Shown: positions 32,763 through 44,628, counted from the first letter of the stretch. The stretch: DNA of 64,000 nt from Gentiana macrophylla (GCA_026214975.1 JAOBSW010000016.1:310001-374000), one strand, 5' to 3'. A program made the numbers and translations. Notes: a model not told the origin generated them from the sequence alone.

Positions 32763-33722
32763 AATGTTGAGGTCGAGCTTAGAGCCTGCCGATGAGTTCG
32801 GACTTAGAGCTTGCCGACCGAGGTCGGACTTAGAGCTGGCCGATGGAGTGGACTTAGAGCTTGCCGACCGAGGTCGGACTTAGAGCTGGCCGATGAGGTC
32901 GGACTTAGAGCTTGCCGACCGAGGTCGGACTTAGAGCTGGCCGATGGATCGGACTTAGAGCTCGCCGACCGAGGTCGGACTTAGAGCTGGCTGATGAGGT
33001 CGGCCTTAGAGCTCGCCGACCGAGGTCGGACTTAGAGCTGGCCGATGAGGTCGGACTTAGAGATGGCCGATGAGGTCGGACTCGGTCGGACTTAGAGCTG
33101 GTCGATGAGGTCGGACTCGGTCGGACTTAGAGCTGGGCGATGAGGTCGGACTTAGAGCTTGCCGACCGAGGTTGGACTTAGAGCTGGCCGATTAGGTAGG
33201 ACTTAGAGCTTGCCGACCGAGGTCGGACTTAGAGCTGGCCGATGGATCGGACTTAGAGCTTGCCGACCGAGGTCGGACTTAGAGCTGGCCGATGGGTCGG
33301 ACTTAGAGCTTGACGACCCAGGTCGGACTTAGAGCTGGCCGATGAGGTCGGACTTAGAGCTTGCCTACCGAGGTCGGACTTAGGGATGGCCGATGGATCG
33401 GACTTAGAGCTTGCCGACCGAGGTCGGACTTAGAGCTGGCCGATGAGGTCGGACTTAGAGCTTGCCGACCGCGGTCGGACTTAGAGCTGGCCGATGGATC
33501 GGACTTCGAGCTTGCCGACCGAGGTCGGACTTAGAGCTGGCCGATTGATCGGACTTAGAGCTTGCCGACCTAGGTCGGACTTAAAGCTAGCCGATGAGGT
33601 CGGACTTAGAGCTGGCCAATGGATCGGACTTAGAGCTTGCCGACCGAGGTCGGACTTAGAGCTGGCCGATGAGGTCGGACTTAGAGCTTGCCGACCGGGG
33701 TCGGACTTAGAGCTGGCCGATT
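32763..33722. repeat. Tandem array 3 of E: ~51-bp dimers of a 25/26-bp unit
   Basis: Half-units GTCGGACTTAGAGCTTGCCG (plus ACCGAG) and GTCGGACTTAGAGCTGGCCG (plus ATGAG) alternate, giving a ~51-bp higher-order period over 960 bp. CCGACCGAGGTCGG inside is a near-palindrome. Half-units are sometimes deleted or repeated, for instance near 33060-33130. Confidence 0.95.
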
Positions 33723-34232
33723 CCTCCCCCAAAATCCCATTCGATTCCTCTGCTTTTCGAACACTTTCAATCGAATCATTTTACTTGAATTTGTTTAGTT
33801 TTCACCTCAAGCATACTACACATTACTCATCAAGCTTCCTTTTCACCTGCTTTCTTGAGCAAAGGTACTAGCAGCATTTTTCTTTTCTTTTCTTTTGTTG
33901 TTTTGTTTTGTTTTTTCAAATAATGAAAATTTTGGTCTTGAGACCCCTTCTCCTTGACATTTTCACAAAACACTTTCGCTCCCGTTTCTTGAAGTAAAAA
34001 GATCCGGCCTTTTTATTGTCATCAAAATACAAGCTTTCATGATAAGAGTTATCGGAAGTGCAGAATTTCTCAACCCCATTTTCAAAAGACGATGAAATAT
34101 CCAAAGCCCCAGAAATAACTGAATCACAATTATCATTCCGTAACCAATCTCAGTTTCGATTTCCTCATATTTTTATAGAATTGGCCATAACATACAGCCG
34201 TCACAACAAAGAGAATATGAACAAGTTTCCAG
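33723..34232 (-). other. Internal DNA of E before the F insertion
   Basis: AT-rich with a TTTTC-rich tract around 33880-33920. No gene, motif or repeat recognised. Confidence 0.5.
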
Positions 34233-34237
34233 AAATT
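34233..34237. repeat. Target-site duplication of F (AAATT)
   Basis: AAATT before F is repeated at 43573-43577 directly after it, inside E. Confidence 0.93.
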
Positions 34238-36335
34238 TCTAACGCCCCGTTCCCGGACACCGAGTCCTTATCCGGAAAGAGAACTCGGCACAAATATTAT
34301 CAAATAAATTCAATAATATATGTAAGCCTTACGTCATACATCAGAACTAAAACGACGCGGAAGATAAAACGACTCGGGAAAACAAAAGATCGAACACACG
34401 GTTTTCAATGCTGCGAAAACTAAATCCAATAAAGAGAACTAAAACATCCAACATTCAAATCCAAAAGAACTTAAACGGAACTAATCCAAAAGAAAGACAA
34501 CATTGTTTGAACTTGAATCAACAACAATATTGAAAGAAACCAAAAGTAAAAGAACTAGGTCTTCAAGAGCTCCATCTTACACGTACTCATCAAAGAACTC
34601 ATCAACACTAGCAACCTGTTCATCTTCTTTGGGGAAAGAGAAACACAAAAAAAAAGTAACGGGGTAAGTACATAAGTACTTAGTAATGCGTAGAAGATCG
34701 CATAACGTCGGTCTCATAAAGAAATAAAAGCAACGCCGTCTTTTATTAATTCATTCCGTTATTAACCCTAGCTAACTATCATATTATGTTCATGGCACAA
34801 CATTAGGTTCCAAAGTTATCTAGCTTAGCTCAAGTTTGTTACATCATGAATAACAAGGACACTACGCCTAGTAATAGGATGTACTAGGACAACTGGGTAC
34901 AACCTACTTAGAGACACGCTCTAGTAGCCCCGGGAATATCTGAGTCCCGATAGTGTGATAACCGGCAGAATGTACCAGAGGCTTTATCTAGCCAATCGAT
35001 TGACCGGCGTGGGTACAGTCTACTTTGCCTGGTCAGAGAACACATCGCGATATTGTACTATGCCTTACCAAACATTGCATGATGTTTAAGATTATTAATC
35101 TAACACATACGTTTGATTAGATGTTTAACTAGCCACCTAAGTCGATTCACATAAAAGGCTCACCTATCAGCCTACTCTCTCTTCTTAAGACCACTAGACT
35201 CTAACAAAACCTAGCACGTACACAGACATCGATAAACCCTAGTTTATCGAAGCACAAGGCAAATCCAAAACGTTCGACGGTCCCACACTTCATCTTTTTA
35301 GGGAATCCATATGGTGCCGAAACTAAACGCATCAAAAGCTAATTCAAGGCTTTGTCACATATGGTTAAACAGTAAAAACATGATTATGAAGCCTGAAACC
35401 AAGCTGACACGAAAAACAGTGAAAAACAGGATAAATAGGTCAAACGCCCGTCTGACCCCCAGTAAACGCCCGTCTGCCTTGGACGTGCATCCACCAACCC
35501 CCAGACGCCCGTTCGTGAAATTCAGCCACATCCTGTATCTAAACTGGACCCTCAAACGCCCGTCCGAAATACTCCAAACGCTCGTTTGAGCTGCCGCTAC
35601 CGCAGACGTCTGTCGCTTCTTACGCAGACGCGCTATGCACTGGATTTACCTAAAAATCTGCAATCACAAACGCGATTTCCAACCCAATTCCGCCCCAAAC
35701 TCCAACATAAACAGATTAAAAACAAAGCAAATAACATACAAATTGCTCTATAACCCTATGACACCTTAGACATATGAAAAGAACACCACGTTACATTAAT
35801 TTGCATGGTACAACGATCCAAAGCTTCAACCCGTCAAAAGTTTAACCTTTAATCCCATACCTATAAACGATCAATCCAAACACGATCACTACGATGTTTA
35901 TACTCAGAAAAACACAGCTTAACAACGATGATAAACAAACCCTAGTATCAAGAACGATGAGGGAAAACTTACGTTAACGGATTTAGGGATTGTTGATATC
36001 AAAACGATCCTCGTCTCGCGGTGATCCTTTCTCTCTTAAGGTGTCTGCGATTTTGATCAACGGATTAGCCTCGAAATTCAAAAGTCTCTCCTCTTCTTTT
36101 TCCTCCAAAATTGCGCCCCCTCCATTATTTTTACGTAAAACAACAACTAGGTTTATTTAGGATTAGTTTTCCTTTTATAATCCCAATTAAATCTAATTAT
36201 TCCTTATTAATTAAGTCCAATTAATCCTTTTCCTTTTCTTTTCCCTTTTCTTTTAATCCTTTAAAAACAAAACCAAATATTCAGATTTTTCATGAAAAGA
36301 CAAGGATGTCCTTTTAGAAAAATCGGGATATTACA
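34238..36335 (-). repeat. 3' LTR of F
   Basis: Very similar to 41479-43572 except at 35436-35645, where ACGCCCGTCTG and ACGCTCGTTTG words form a divergent cassette. A TTATAAAAGG word on the - strand (about 36169-36178) could be the TATA box, which would place the cassette in the transcribed leader. Confidence 0.93.
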
Positions 36336-36354
36336 TTCCTCCCCCCTTAAGAGG
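36336..36354 (-). promoter_or_regulatory. Polypurine tract of F
   Basis: On the - strand CCTCTTAAGGGGGGAGGAA directly precedes the TGTAATATCC start of the 3' LTR. Confidence 0.88.
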
Positions 36355-36370
36355 AGTTTCGTACTCGAAA

Positions 36371-37090
36371 CTATATCGTACCTGGTAGATGAGGGAACTC
36401 TGGGAACTCATTGAACATGTCCGCTTCCACTTCCCAAGTGGCTTCCGTCAGTGCATGATTGCTCCATTGCACTAACACTAACGGGATCACTCGCCTTTTT
36501 ATCATCTTTTCCTTCCTATCCAGAATCTTTATCGGCTTCTCTACACATGAAAGATTATCTTGCAAAACTTCCGGATCAATCTCAGATTCCACGTCCACTT
36601 TAGATAGACACTTCCTAAGCATCGATACATGGAAGACATTGTGGACTCTAGACATCGATTCTGGTAACCGTAGTCTATAAGCCAACTTCCCAACTCTTTC
36701 GATGACATCAAAAGGTCCTACATACCTTGGACATAGCTTTCCTTTCTGTCCGAACCTCTTGACACCCTTCATTGGAGACGCTCGAAGGTAAACTCTATCC
36801 TCGACCTCAAACTCTAGCGGTCTTCTTCTAACATCGGCCCAACTCTTTTGACGGTCTTGAGCAGCTTTCAGATTCTTCCTTATCACCTCGATCTTCTCCT
36901 TGGCTTGTTGAACCATCTCCGGCCCTGTGATGTGTTTCTCTCCCACTTCATCCCAATAAAGTGGAGTCCTACACTTCCTACCGTAGAAGGCCTCAAAAGG
37001 TGGCATTCCCAAACTAGCATGGTAACTATTGTTGTAAGCAAACTCAGCCAAATTGAGGTAATCTATCCATGATCCCCTGGCAAAACACAA
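36371..37090 (-). pseudogene. Element F integrase C-terminus and chromodomain
   Basis: Continues the integrase after a frameshift near 37075: WIDYLNLAEFAYNNSYHASL, PFEAFYGRKCRTPLYWDEVG, then the GPY/F-type region (GKLCPRYVGPFDVIERVGKL) and HNVFHVSMLRKCL. The end reads PIKILDRKEKMIKRRVIPLV, LVQWSNHALTEATWE, VEADMFNEFPEF, a chromodomain that would steer integration to histone-marked heterochromatin. 240 residues, stop at 36371, 36 bases from the LTR. Confidence 0.9.
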
Positions 37091-38463
37091 GCTCTAAGCA
37101 TATCCTCGAGAGTCTGAATTGTTCTCTCTGACTGCCCATCCGTCTGCGGATGAAATGTTGTACTCAGATCAATCTTCGTCCCAAAAGCTTTCTGTAAGCC
37201 CTTCCAGAAACGACTGATAAATCTACTATCCCTGTCGGATACAATAGATAAAGGCACACCATGAAGCTTCATTATATTGTCGATATACATAGTAGCAAAC
37301 TTCTTTATAGGCATGTCCACTTTACATGGCAAGAAATGGGCTGATTTTGTAAGTCTATCCACAATCACCCAAATCATGTCATGACCGCCCTTAGTCTTAG
37401 GCAAACCGGTGATGAAATCCATCGTGATATTCTCCCATTTCCATTCCGGTATCCCCAAAGGTTTCAACAAACCTCCTGGCCTTCTGTGTTCTGCTTTCAC
37501 TCTCTGGCATGTATCACATCTTGCCACAAACTCTGCGATTCCTAACTTCATACCAGGCCACCAATATCTCTCCTTGAGATCTCTATACATCTTAGTGGCT
37601 CCTGGATGTACCGCAAAAGCAATCTTATGAGCTTCATCCATAACTTTCTCCCTTAGGCCATTCACATCGGGCACACACAAACGGTCTCCATACCAAAGAT
37701 GACCACTCTTGTCCAACTGATAACCCACTGTAGGTTTCTCTCGAGCTACTCTCTTCAAATTAATCAACACAGGGTCTTTATCTTGCTTAGCCCGAATCTC
37801 ATCTAGCAAATCTGACCTTGCCATCAATGGCGCCAAATTCTGATCTTCACCCTTCCTTTCAATCACCAAAATCTGCATCCTATCCAACTGATCCACAACT
37901 TCTTGCAAGGTAGTGATAGCATTAACCGCTCTCCGGCAAAGTGCATCAGCTACAACATTCGCTTTACCCGGATGGTATTGAATGTCCAAGTCGTAATCTT
38001 TCACGAACTCCAACCATCTTCTTTGTCTCATGTTCAGATTCTCCTGAGTAAAGAAGAACTTAAGGCTCTTATGATCCGTGAAGATTCTTTCCTTGACACC
38101 ATACAAATAGTGTCTCCAAAGCTTCAGAGCAAATACCACTGCTGCCAACTCCAAGTCGTGTGTAGGGTAATTCTTCTCATGCACCTTTAACTGCCTAGAT
38201 GCGTAAGCAATTACCTTTCCTGGTTGCATCAAAACACAACCCAAACCTTGACCCGATGCATCCGTACATACATCATAGTTATCAAAAACTTCCGGTGATG
38301 CTAGCACAGGTGTTGTGGTCAACTTTTCTTTCAAAGTCTGAAAAGCTTCCTCACATTCATTGGTCCACTCATACTTAACATTCTTTTGAGTAAGCCTCGT
38401 GAGAGGTGTAGCTATCTTAGAGAAATCCTGCACAAACTTCCGGTAGTACCTAGCTAAACCCAA
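37063..38463 (-). pseudogene. Element F RNase H and integrase
   Basis: A 466-residue open frame. RNase H: catalytic residues D68 (VCTDASGQGLGCVLMQ), E105 (LELAAVVFALKLWRHY), D130 (IFTDHKSLKFFF) and D173 (NVVADAL). Integrase zinc finger H279, H286, C316, C319 (DEAHKIAFAVHPG; ARCDTCQ). Catalytic D349 (ITMDFITGLP), D410 (SIVSDRDSRF) and E446 (DGQSERTIQTLEDML), with 35 residues between D410 and E446 as expected. All key residues are present. It joins RT upstream across a stop (near 38475) and the chromodomain part downstream across a frameshift, so it is one broken polyprotein. Confidence 0.92.
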
Positions 38464-39044
38464 GAAACTTCTTATCTATGTTACTGATGTCGGTCTAGGC
38501 CACTTAGAAACGGCTTCTATCTTTGCTGGATCCACCTTAATACCTTCTCCAGAAATTATATGCCCAAGAAAACTAACTTGGTCCAACCAAAACTCTTGGC
38601 ATACAATTTGTTTTCCTTTAAGGTCTGTAGAACTATCCTTAGGTGTTCTTCATGCTCCTTCTCATCCTTAGAGTATACCAAGATATCGTCTATGAAAACT
38701 ATCACAAACTTATCGAGATTAGGCATGAAAACTCTTTGCATCAAGTCCATGAACTTCGATGGAGCATTAGTGAGTCCAAATGGCATGACCAAAAACTCAT
38801 AATGTCCATATCTCGTACTGAAGGCTGTCTTAGGTATATCTGACACCTTGATCTTTAACTGATGATAACCGGACCTAAGATCAATCTTAGAGAACACCTT
38901 CTTACCTTGTAACCGACTGAACAGATCATCAATCCTTGGTAAAGGATACTTATTCTTGATCGTCAGTTTATTCAACTCTCTGTAGTAGATGCACAACCGC
39001 ATACTCCCATCTTTCTTCTTCACAAACAAGACCGGTGCTCCCAC
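38464..39044 (-). pseudogene. Element F reverse transcriptase
   Basis: After a frameshift near 39030 the frame gives [74 protein letters not shown] and the catalytic FIDDILVYS. The stop at about 38556 and another near 38475 interrupt the link to RNase H. Cys replaces the usual Val/Ala in RLCIYYR; otherwise motifs are standard. Confidence 0.92.
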
Positions 39045-39747
39045 GGTGATGTATTTGGCTGGATGATGTTTTTCTCTAGCATCTCTTTAAGCTGAGTTTT
39101 TAACTCTTTCAACTCCGCTGGTGCCATCCTATAAGGTGCTTTAGCCACTGGTGATGCTCCTGCAATCAATTCGATCTCGAACTCTATGGCCCTATCAGGC
39201 ATATGTCTAGGCAAATCTTCCGGGAAAACTTCGGGAAAGTCCTTAACTACACGAGTCTCTCCTAACTCGGATCTATGCTTTTCCTTATCTAATGCATAAA
39301 CAACGAAACCCTGGCAACTCCTCTTCAAAGCTTTTAAGGCTTTAACTGCTGAGATAATCGGATAACGACCCATGCTAGGCTTGTATACGTTACCTTGAAA
39401 CGTCTTAAATGATTTCCATAGGGCCTTAAAGATCACCCTCTTACCTCTACAATCCAAGTAGACATAATTCTTGGACAACCAGTCCATACCCAGGATAACA
39501 TCGAAATCTGAGAAATCTAACACTGTCAATGCATGCTGGCACTTGTAAGTCCCAACTCTAATATCAACTTGGGGTGTGACTTGAGCACATCTAGTAACTC
39601 TGCCCAAAGGTGTGGTTATGCTCAAAGGTCTCTCCAATTCCTTAAGAGGTAGGTTCAACTTCTTAGCTATCTTAGAGGAAACAAAAATCCCCGAAGCTCC
39701 AGTATCAAACAGAGCTAAAATTGCTAGATTATCTATGATTACGGTAC
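39020..39747 (-). pseudogene. Element F protease and start of RT
   Basis: Begins with the codon split by the intron at 39747. ALFDTGASGIFVSSKIAKKL carries the retropepsin DTG, and DVILGMDWLSKNYVYLDC is the second protease block. DFPEVFPEDLPRHMPDRAIE then opens RT, followed by PVAKAPYRMAPAELKELKTQ. Open throughout until the frameshift at about 39030. Confidence 0.92.
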
Positions 39748-39842
39748 CTAACAATTGAATCAATTTAAGTACAAATATGTAATATCATATGCGCGCTATA
39801 TCATATTAAATATCTATAATAAACACAAACACTGAAAAGTAC
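39748..39842 (-). other. Putative 95-bp spliceosomal intron between gag and pol of F
   Basis: On the - strand the gag frame reads DDLVVTG and meets ACAG|GTACTTTTCAG; 95 AT-rich bases later TTGTTAG|GTACCG resumes in GTVIIDNLAILALFDTGAS. Exact removal joins GTGACAG to GTACCG and restores the VTGT reading through the usual gag-protease link. Since 95 is not a multiple of 3 and the segment encodes TFQCLCLL then TAG, the unspliced RNA ends Gag here while spliced RNA gives Gag-Pol. TTGAT near the 3' end could be a branch site. AGGTAC occurs at both borders. Confidence 0.65.
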
Positions 39843-41369
39843 CTGTCACCACAAGGTCATCTAACTCTTCCGGTTCTACATCCGCTGCAAAGACACGAAC
39901 TGGTTTGCTGCCCATAGCACGATTACCCTGCTGGTTACCTCGTCCTCCTGCCTGATTAACTTGAGAGAGTTTCTTAGGACACGCTCTCGAGTAATGTCCC
40001 ACTTCCCCACAGTGGAAACAACTCAAGCTACCTGCCATGCACTCTCCTGTATGTGTTTTGTTACACTTAGCACAAACCGATGGCGTTCCACTTGTTGAAC
40101 CCTTCGTGGCCGGATTTCCTGTCCTCTTAACATTTTGATGCGGTGCTCCTCTGTTACTTCCTAGATAATTCGAAAAAGACCTCTTATCCCCAACTACAAC
40201 CGTCTGTCTACTGGCAAATCTTTCCGCAATCGAAGCTCTATCCATGATGCTTGCCATGCTGGTAGGTCTATCTCCTAGCATGCCCTTTGCCACTTCATGT
40301 GACAATCCTTCCATGAACTTGTCAATCTTCTTCTCTTCACTCCTTATGATTTGAGGTAGAATCGCCTAACTCATGGAATTTCGGGAGTCTTGAGTCACGA
40401 TGAGTGTATCTTCCTTGTTTCAAACTCGTAAATTCATTAGCCTTTGCATCTCGCATCGTTTCTAGGAAAGTATTCCTTGTAGAACAGATCTTTAAACACT
40501 GCCCAATCCGTGATCCTCGGATTAACATGCTCATAAGCTTTCATCCAACTTTCTGCATTCCTTGCCAACAAGGATATGGCTAACTGAGCCCATTCAGATT
40601 CGGAGCTTTCACATTCTCGCACGCCCTCTCAAACCCCACGAATCCATAAAGCTGCCGCCGCCGCTCAACATTGCCAAAGAATTCTCGCACATGTGCTTCT
40701 TCATCTTATCATACCAATCCACTTGTCTGTCGTAACCCCCCCGGCGACGATGTCAGAATTTCTTTGAACTAGTGGAGCATGCCGATACTTGTGGTTGAGG
40801 TTGCCGAACTCGCCGCTTTGGGGTGAGTCTCATTGCGGATAGGTGTAAACAGGTGCTACAAAAGTATCAGATCTAGGTGGTGGTGGAGGTAGAACCGTTG
40901 GCTGAGGTGTAAAACTTAATGGTGTGGAGGAAAACACTGATGCCTGTGGTCGACTGAAAAACTGACTAGTCGGTGGCACAAACGCTTGCTGAGGTTGCAC
41001 AGAGATGGTTGGGAAAGTACTCACCGGTGGATGAGAAAGTCATAGTCCTGCCCAGCTTGTGGTCATTGGAGGCACTCTTGATGTTACTCCTGCTGAAGTG
41101 GTGATGACCGGTATGTTGGGGTTAAACTATGAAGGACCCCCTTGTTCCACTCTTCCCCTGATGACAATGCCTGGTCCTTGGTTCACCCCACGTATGATGT
41201 TGCTCACAGACGGGGTGTTCACTTGAGAAACTGTAGGGCCCTGGGTAGTTAGTCCACTTCTTCTCCTTCTCGGAATCACAACCTCGGTAAATCCTGCCTC
41301 AGTTTTACCCGTCTGGGTGTTAGCTGCCTCGGTGTTATTCGTATTAGCTCCTCCTCTAGTAAGAACCAT
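39843..41369 (-). pseudogene. Element F gag
   Basis: ATG at 41369 (MVLTRGGANTNNTEAANTQT). A Pro-rich N-terminal part (41024-40830, VLPPPPPRSDTF) is followed after frameshifts by the capsid core SEWAQLAISLLARNAESWMK and ITDWAVFKDLFYKEYFPRND (about 40600-40445). VEGL-type sequence MEGLSHEVAKGMLGDRPTSM and the zinc knuckle CFHCGEVGHYSRACP (about 40025-39980) precede the end DDLVVTG at the intron. A second short CxxC pair (CAKCNKTHTGEC) lies just before the knuckle. Stops and frameshifts at several points between 41130 and 40340 break it. Confidence 0.88.
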
Positions 41370-41463
41370 TCTGTAACTGTAACCAAGAAAAGAGAGGGGT
41401 TACTAAAGCTCTAACACTTGTCTTAAGGAAGAAATCAAGTCCTGCACAGCAAGGAAAACCTTT

Positions 41464-41476
41464 CTCTCTGAGACCA
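41464..41476 (-). promoter_or_regulatory. Primer-binding site of F (tRNA-Met type)
   Basis: On the - strand TGGTCTCAGAGAG, two bases inside the LTR; close to TGGTATCAGAGC of initiator tRNA-Met. Confidence 0.75.
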
Positions 41477-41478
41477 AC

Positions 41479-43572
41479 TGTAACGCCCCATTCCCGGACA
41501 CCGAGTCCTAATCCGAAAAGAGCGCTCGGCACAAATATTATCAAATAAATTCAATAATATATGTAATCCTTACGTCATACATCAGAACTAAAATGATGCG
41601 GAAGATAAAACGACTCGGAAAAACAAAAGATCGAACACACTGTTTTCAATGCTGCGAAAACTAAATCCAATAAAGAGAACTAAAACATCCAACATTCAAA
41701 TCCAAAAGAACTTAAACGGAACTAATCCAAAAGAAAGACAACATTGTTTGAACTTGAATCAACAACAATATTGAAAGAAACCAAAAGTAAAAGAACTAGG
41801 TCTTCAAGAGCTCCATCTCACACGTCCTCATCAAAGAACTCATCAACACTAGCAACCTGTTCATCTTCTTTGGGGAAAGAGAAAGACAAACAAAAAGTAA
41901 CAGGGTAAGCACATAAGTACTTAGTAACAGGTAGAAGATCGCATACGTCGGTCTCATAAAGAAATAAAAGCAACGCCGTCTTTTATTAATTCATTCCGTT
42001 ATTAACCCTAGCTAACTATCATATTATGTTCATGGCACAACATGAGGTTCCAAAGTTATCTAGCTTAGCTCAAGTTTGTTACATCATGAATAACAAGGGC
42101 ACTACGCCTAGTAATAGGATGTACTAGGACAACTGGGTGCAACCTACTTAGAGACACGCCTAGTAGCCCGGGAATATCTCGAGTCCCGATAGTGTGATAA
42201 CGGCGCGAATGTACCAGACGCTTTATCTAGCCAATCGATTGACCGGCGTGGGTACAGTCTACTTTGCCTGGTCAGAGAACACATCGCGATATTGTACTAT
42301 GCCTTACAAAGCATTGCATGATGTTTAAGATTATTAATCTAACACATACGTTTAATTAGATGTTTAACTAGCCACCTAAGTCGATTCACATAAAAGGCTC
42401 ACCTATCAGCCTACTCCCTCTTCTTAAGACCACTAGACTCTAACAAAACCTAGCACGTACACAGATATCGATAAACCCTAGTTTATCGAAGCACAAGGAA
42501 AATCCAAAACTTTCGACGGTCCCACACTTCATCTTTTTAGGGAATCCATATGGTGCCGAAACTAAACGCATCAAAAGCTAATTCAAGGCTTTGTCACATA
42601 TGGTTAAACAAAAAAACATGATTATGAAGCTCGAAACCAAGTTGACATTTAAAAATGGTGAAAAACAGGATAAATAGGTCAAACGCCTGTCGACCCTCAA
42701 GAAACGCCCGCTCGCTTTTAGACGTGCATCCACCAACCCCCAGACGCCTGTTCGTGAAATTCAACCACATCTCAGTATCTAACCGGACCTCAAACGCCCG
42801 TCCGAAATACTCCAAACGCTCGTTTGAGTTGCCGCTATCAGACGCGCCCGTCGCCTTACGCAGACGCCTATCTGCCTGGGATTTACCCAGAAAATCTGCA
42901 ACTGTCAAAATGCGATTTCCAACCCAATTCCGCCCCAAACTCCAACATAAACAGATTAAAAACAAAGCAAATAACATACAAATTTCTCTATAACCCTACG
43001 ACACCTTAGTCATACGATAAGAACACCACGTTACCTTAATTTGCGTGGTACAATGATCCAAAGCTTCAACCCGTCAAAAGTTTAACCTTTAACCCCAAAC
43101 CTATAAACGATCAATCCAAAGACGATCACTACGATGTTGATACTCAGAAAAACGCAGCTTAACAACGATGATAAACAAACCCTAGTATCAAGAACGATGA
43201 GGGAAAACTTACGTTAACGGATTTAGGGATTGTTGATATCAAAACGATCCTCGTCTCGCGGTGATCCTTTCTCTCTTGAGGTGTCTGCGATTTTGATCAA
43301 CGGATTAGCCTCGAAATTCGAAAGTCTCTCCTCTTCTTTTTCCTCCAAACTTGTGCCCCTCCAGTATTTTTACGTAAAACAACAACTTGGTTTATTTAAG
43401 ATTAGTTTTCCTTTTATAATCCCAATTAAATCTAATTATTCCTTATTAATTAAGTCCAATTAATCCTTTTCCTTTTCTTTTCCCTTTTCTTTTAATCCTT
43501 TAAAAACAAAACCAAATATTCAGATTTTTCGTGAAAAGACAAGGATCCCTTTTAGAAAATCGGGATATTACA
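41479..43572 (-). repeat. 5' LTR of F
   Basis: 2,094 bp partner of 34238-36335. Divergent motif cassette at about 42673-42885; the flanking kilobases on either side differ by only scattered changes. Confidence 0.94.
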
Positions 43573-43577
43573 AAATT

Positions 43578-44610
43578 AGTGATTAAGTTTTGAGTGATGA
43601 AATCTGGAGCTTGTGAAGGGAACATCGGAATAATAACAAGAACAAAAATGAGGATAATCCCCTTCAAAAAAAAATGAGGATAAGAGATTTACAAATGATG
43701 TTTAGTTTGGAGCAGCTAAACTTACTTGAGCTTCTTTGCTTGATTGCTGCAGGAGTTGATTCTTGAATTTGGAAATGGGTTTCTTCAAAGCTTATGATCG
43801 AGTCGGCTCCACTAGCATTGCTTTTTCGGGTTCGCAAAATCTTCAGCTAGACGGGTTATTTCACAGCTGAGAGCTGGATCTTCCTTCCAATTCAAAATTC
43901 ATAGAATACAATCCTCTTTTTGGTTCATCCCGAGTAAGCACTCGTTGACATCCCGGAGGGAGTCAACGGAGAGCGCTCCGACATAGAGGTCTAAAGCAAT
44001 GGAGTTAGTAGCTTTGCTAGCTCGTCTCTGGAGGTGGGCATCGAAAGACTGAAGCTGCGGATCCGACTAGCATGCAGCTTCATCGGATCTCAAACCGGCT
44101 ATACCGGCCGATGACTATTCGGCCATTTTTCGGTTGTTTATTCTTCCAATATCTTCAAGCTGCTGCAGAACTTTTCCTTTATTTGCAAGAGCATCCCAAC
44201 AAACGAGATTAGCATCGAGAATCTGAACAACCGGCTCAGAGCCCAGATTCTCCCTTCTTTCTTTCTTTTTGTTCTTGTTAATTGCATTTTTCCCCCAGAC
44301 TGCAACTCCCAACGAAGTTCATGTGTAAATAATCAATAGCTCAAGCAGCTTGCTTTGCAATTTCTCTTCGACCGCAAGTTGTATGCTCGTCAATAATGAA
44401 AAGTTGCTTTCTTCCAACTCAAATAAATAAACGCTTCTTCTGCGTCTGACAAAAACCCTGTTTTTTTTTTGAGATCTGATGCATCTAGACGTAGACATTG
44501 AAGATCTTGATGGAGAACTTGATAAACACCTGGCTGGAAAACCAAAAATGTGTGGATTTAGGCCGCCGGAAATTCTAGATCTGGCCGAAAAAGTGACGAA
44601 ATATCGATTT
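43578..44610 (-). other. 5' internal region of E without recognisable gag
   Basis: Follows the primer site on the - strand. Short frames (44627-44319, 44312-44115) show no gag, zinc-knuckle or protease signature. The region may be a leader or a gag decayed beyond recognition. Confidence 0.5.
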
Positions 44611-44626
44611 CCCGGTAACGGAGCCA
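44611..44626 (-). promoter_or_regulatory. Primer-binding site of E (tRNA-Asp-like)
   Basis: On the - strand TGGCTCCGTTACCGGG, two bases from the LTR; similar to the site of G and to TGGCGCCGTTGCCGGG. Confidence 0.7.
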
Positions 44627-44628
44627 AC

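Larger units (their letters stand above)
34238..43572 (-). mobile_element. Element F: Tekay/Del-like chromovirus (Ty3/gypsy) with a gag-pol intron
   Basis: LTRs of 2,098 bp (34238-36335) and 2,094 bp (41479-43572), ends TGTAACGCC (left copy TCTAACGCC) and GATATTACA, flanked by a perfect AAATT duplication. Order on the - strand: LTR, tRNA-Met-type primer site, gag with CCHC, intron, protease, RT, RNase H, integrase with a C-terminal chromodomain, purine tract, LTR. The gene order with integrase last and a chromodomain defines a chromovirus; the family resemblance is to Tekay/Del. Several frameshifts and a stop make it inactive, but the domain set is complete. F is the youngest layer, inside E inside B. 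Confidence 0.94.

Noticed and set aside
29786..33722. CRISPR-like repeat arrays
   Set aside because: Units are contiguous with no unique spacers, in a eukaryotic transposon.
33481..33871. Repetitive frames on both strands (SSASSKSDLGRQALSPT; GLRACRPRSDLELAD)
   Set aside because: By-product of the 25/26-bp array; present on both strands and in no known family.
44319..44627. - strand frame of 102 residues right after the 5' LTR of E as a gag start
   Set aside because: It overlaps the primer site and shows no capsid or zinc-knuckle motif.
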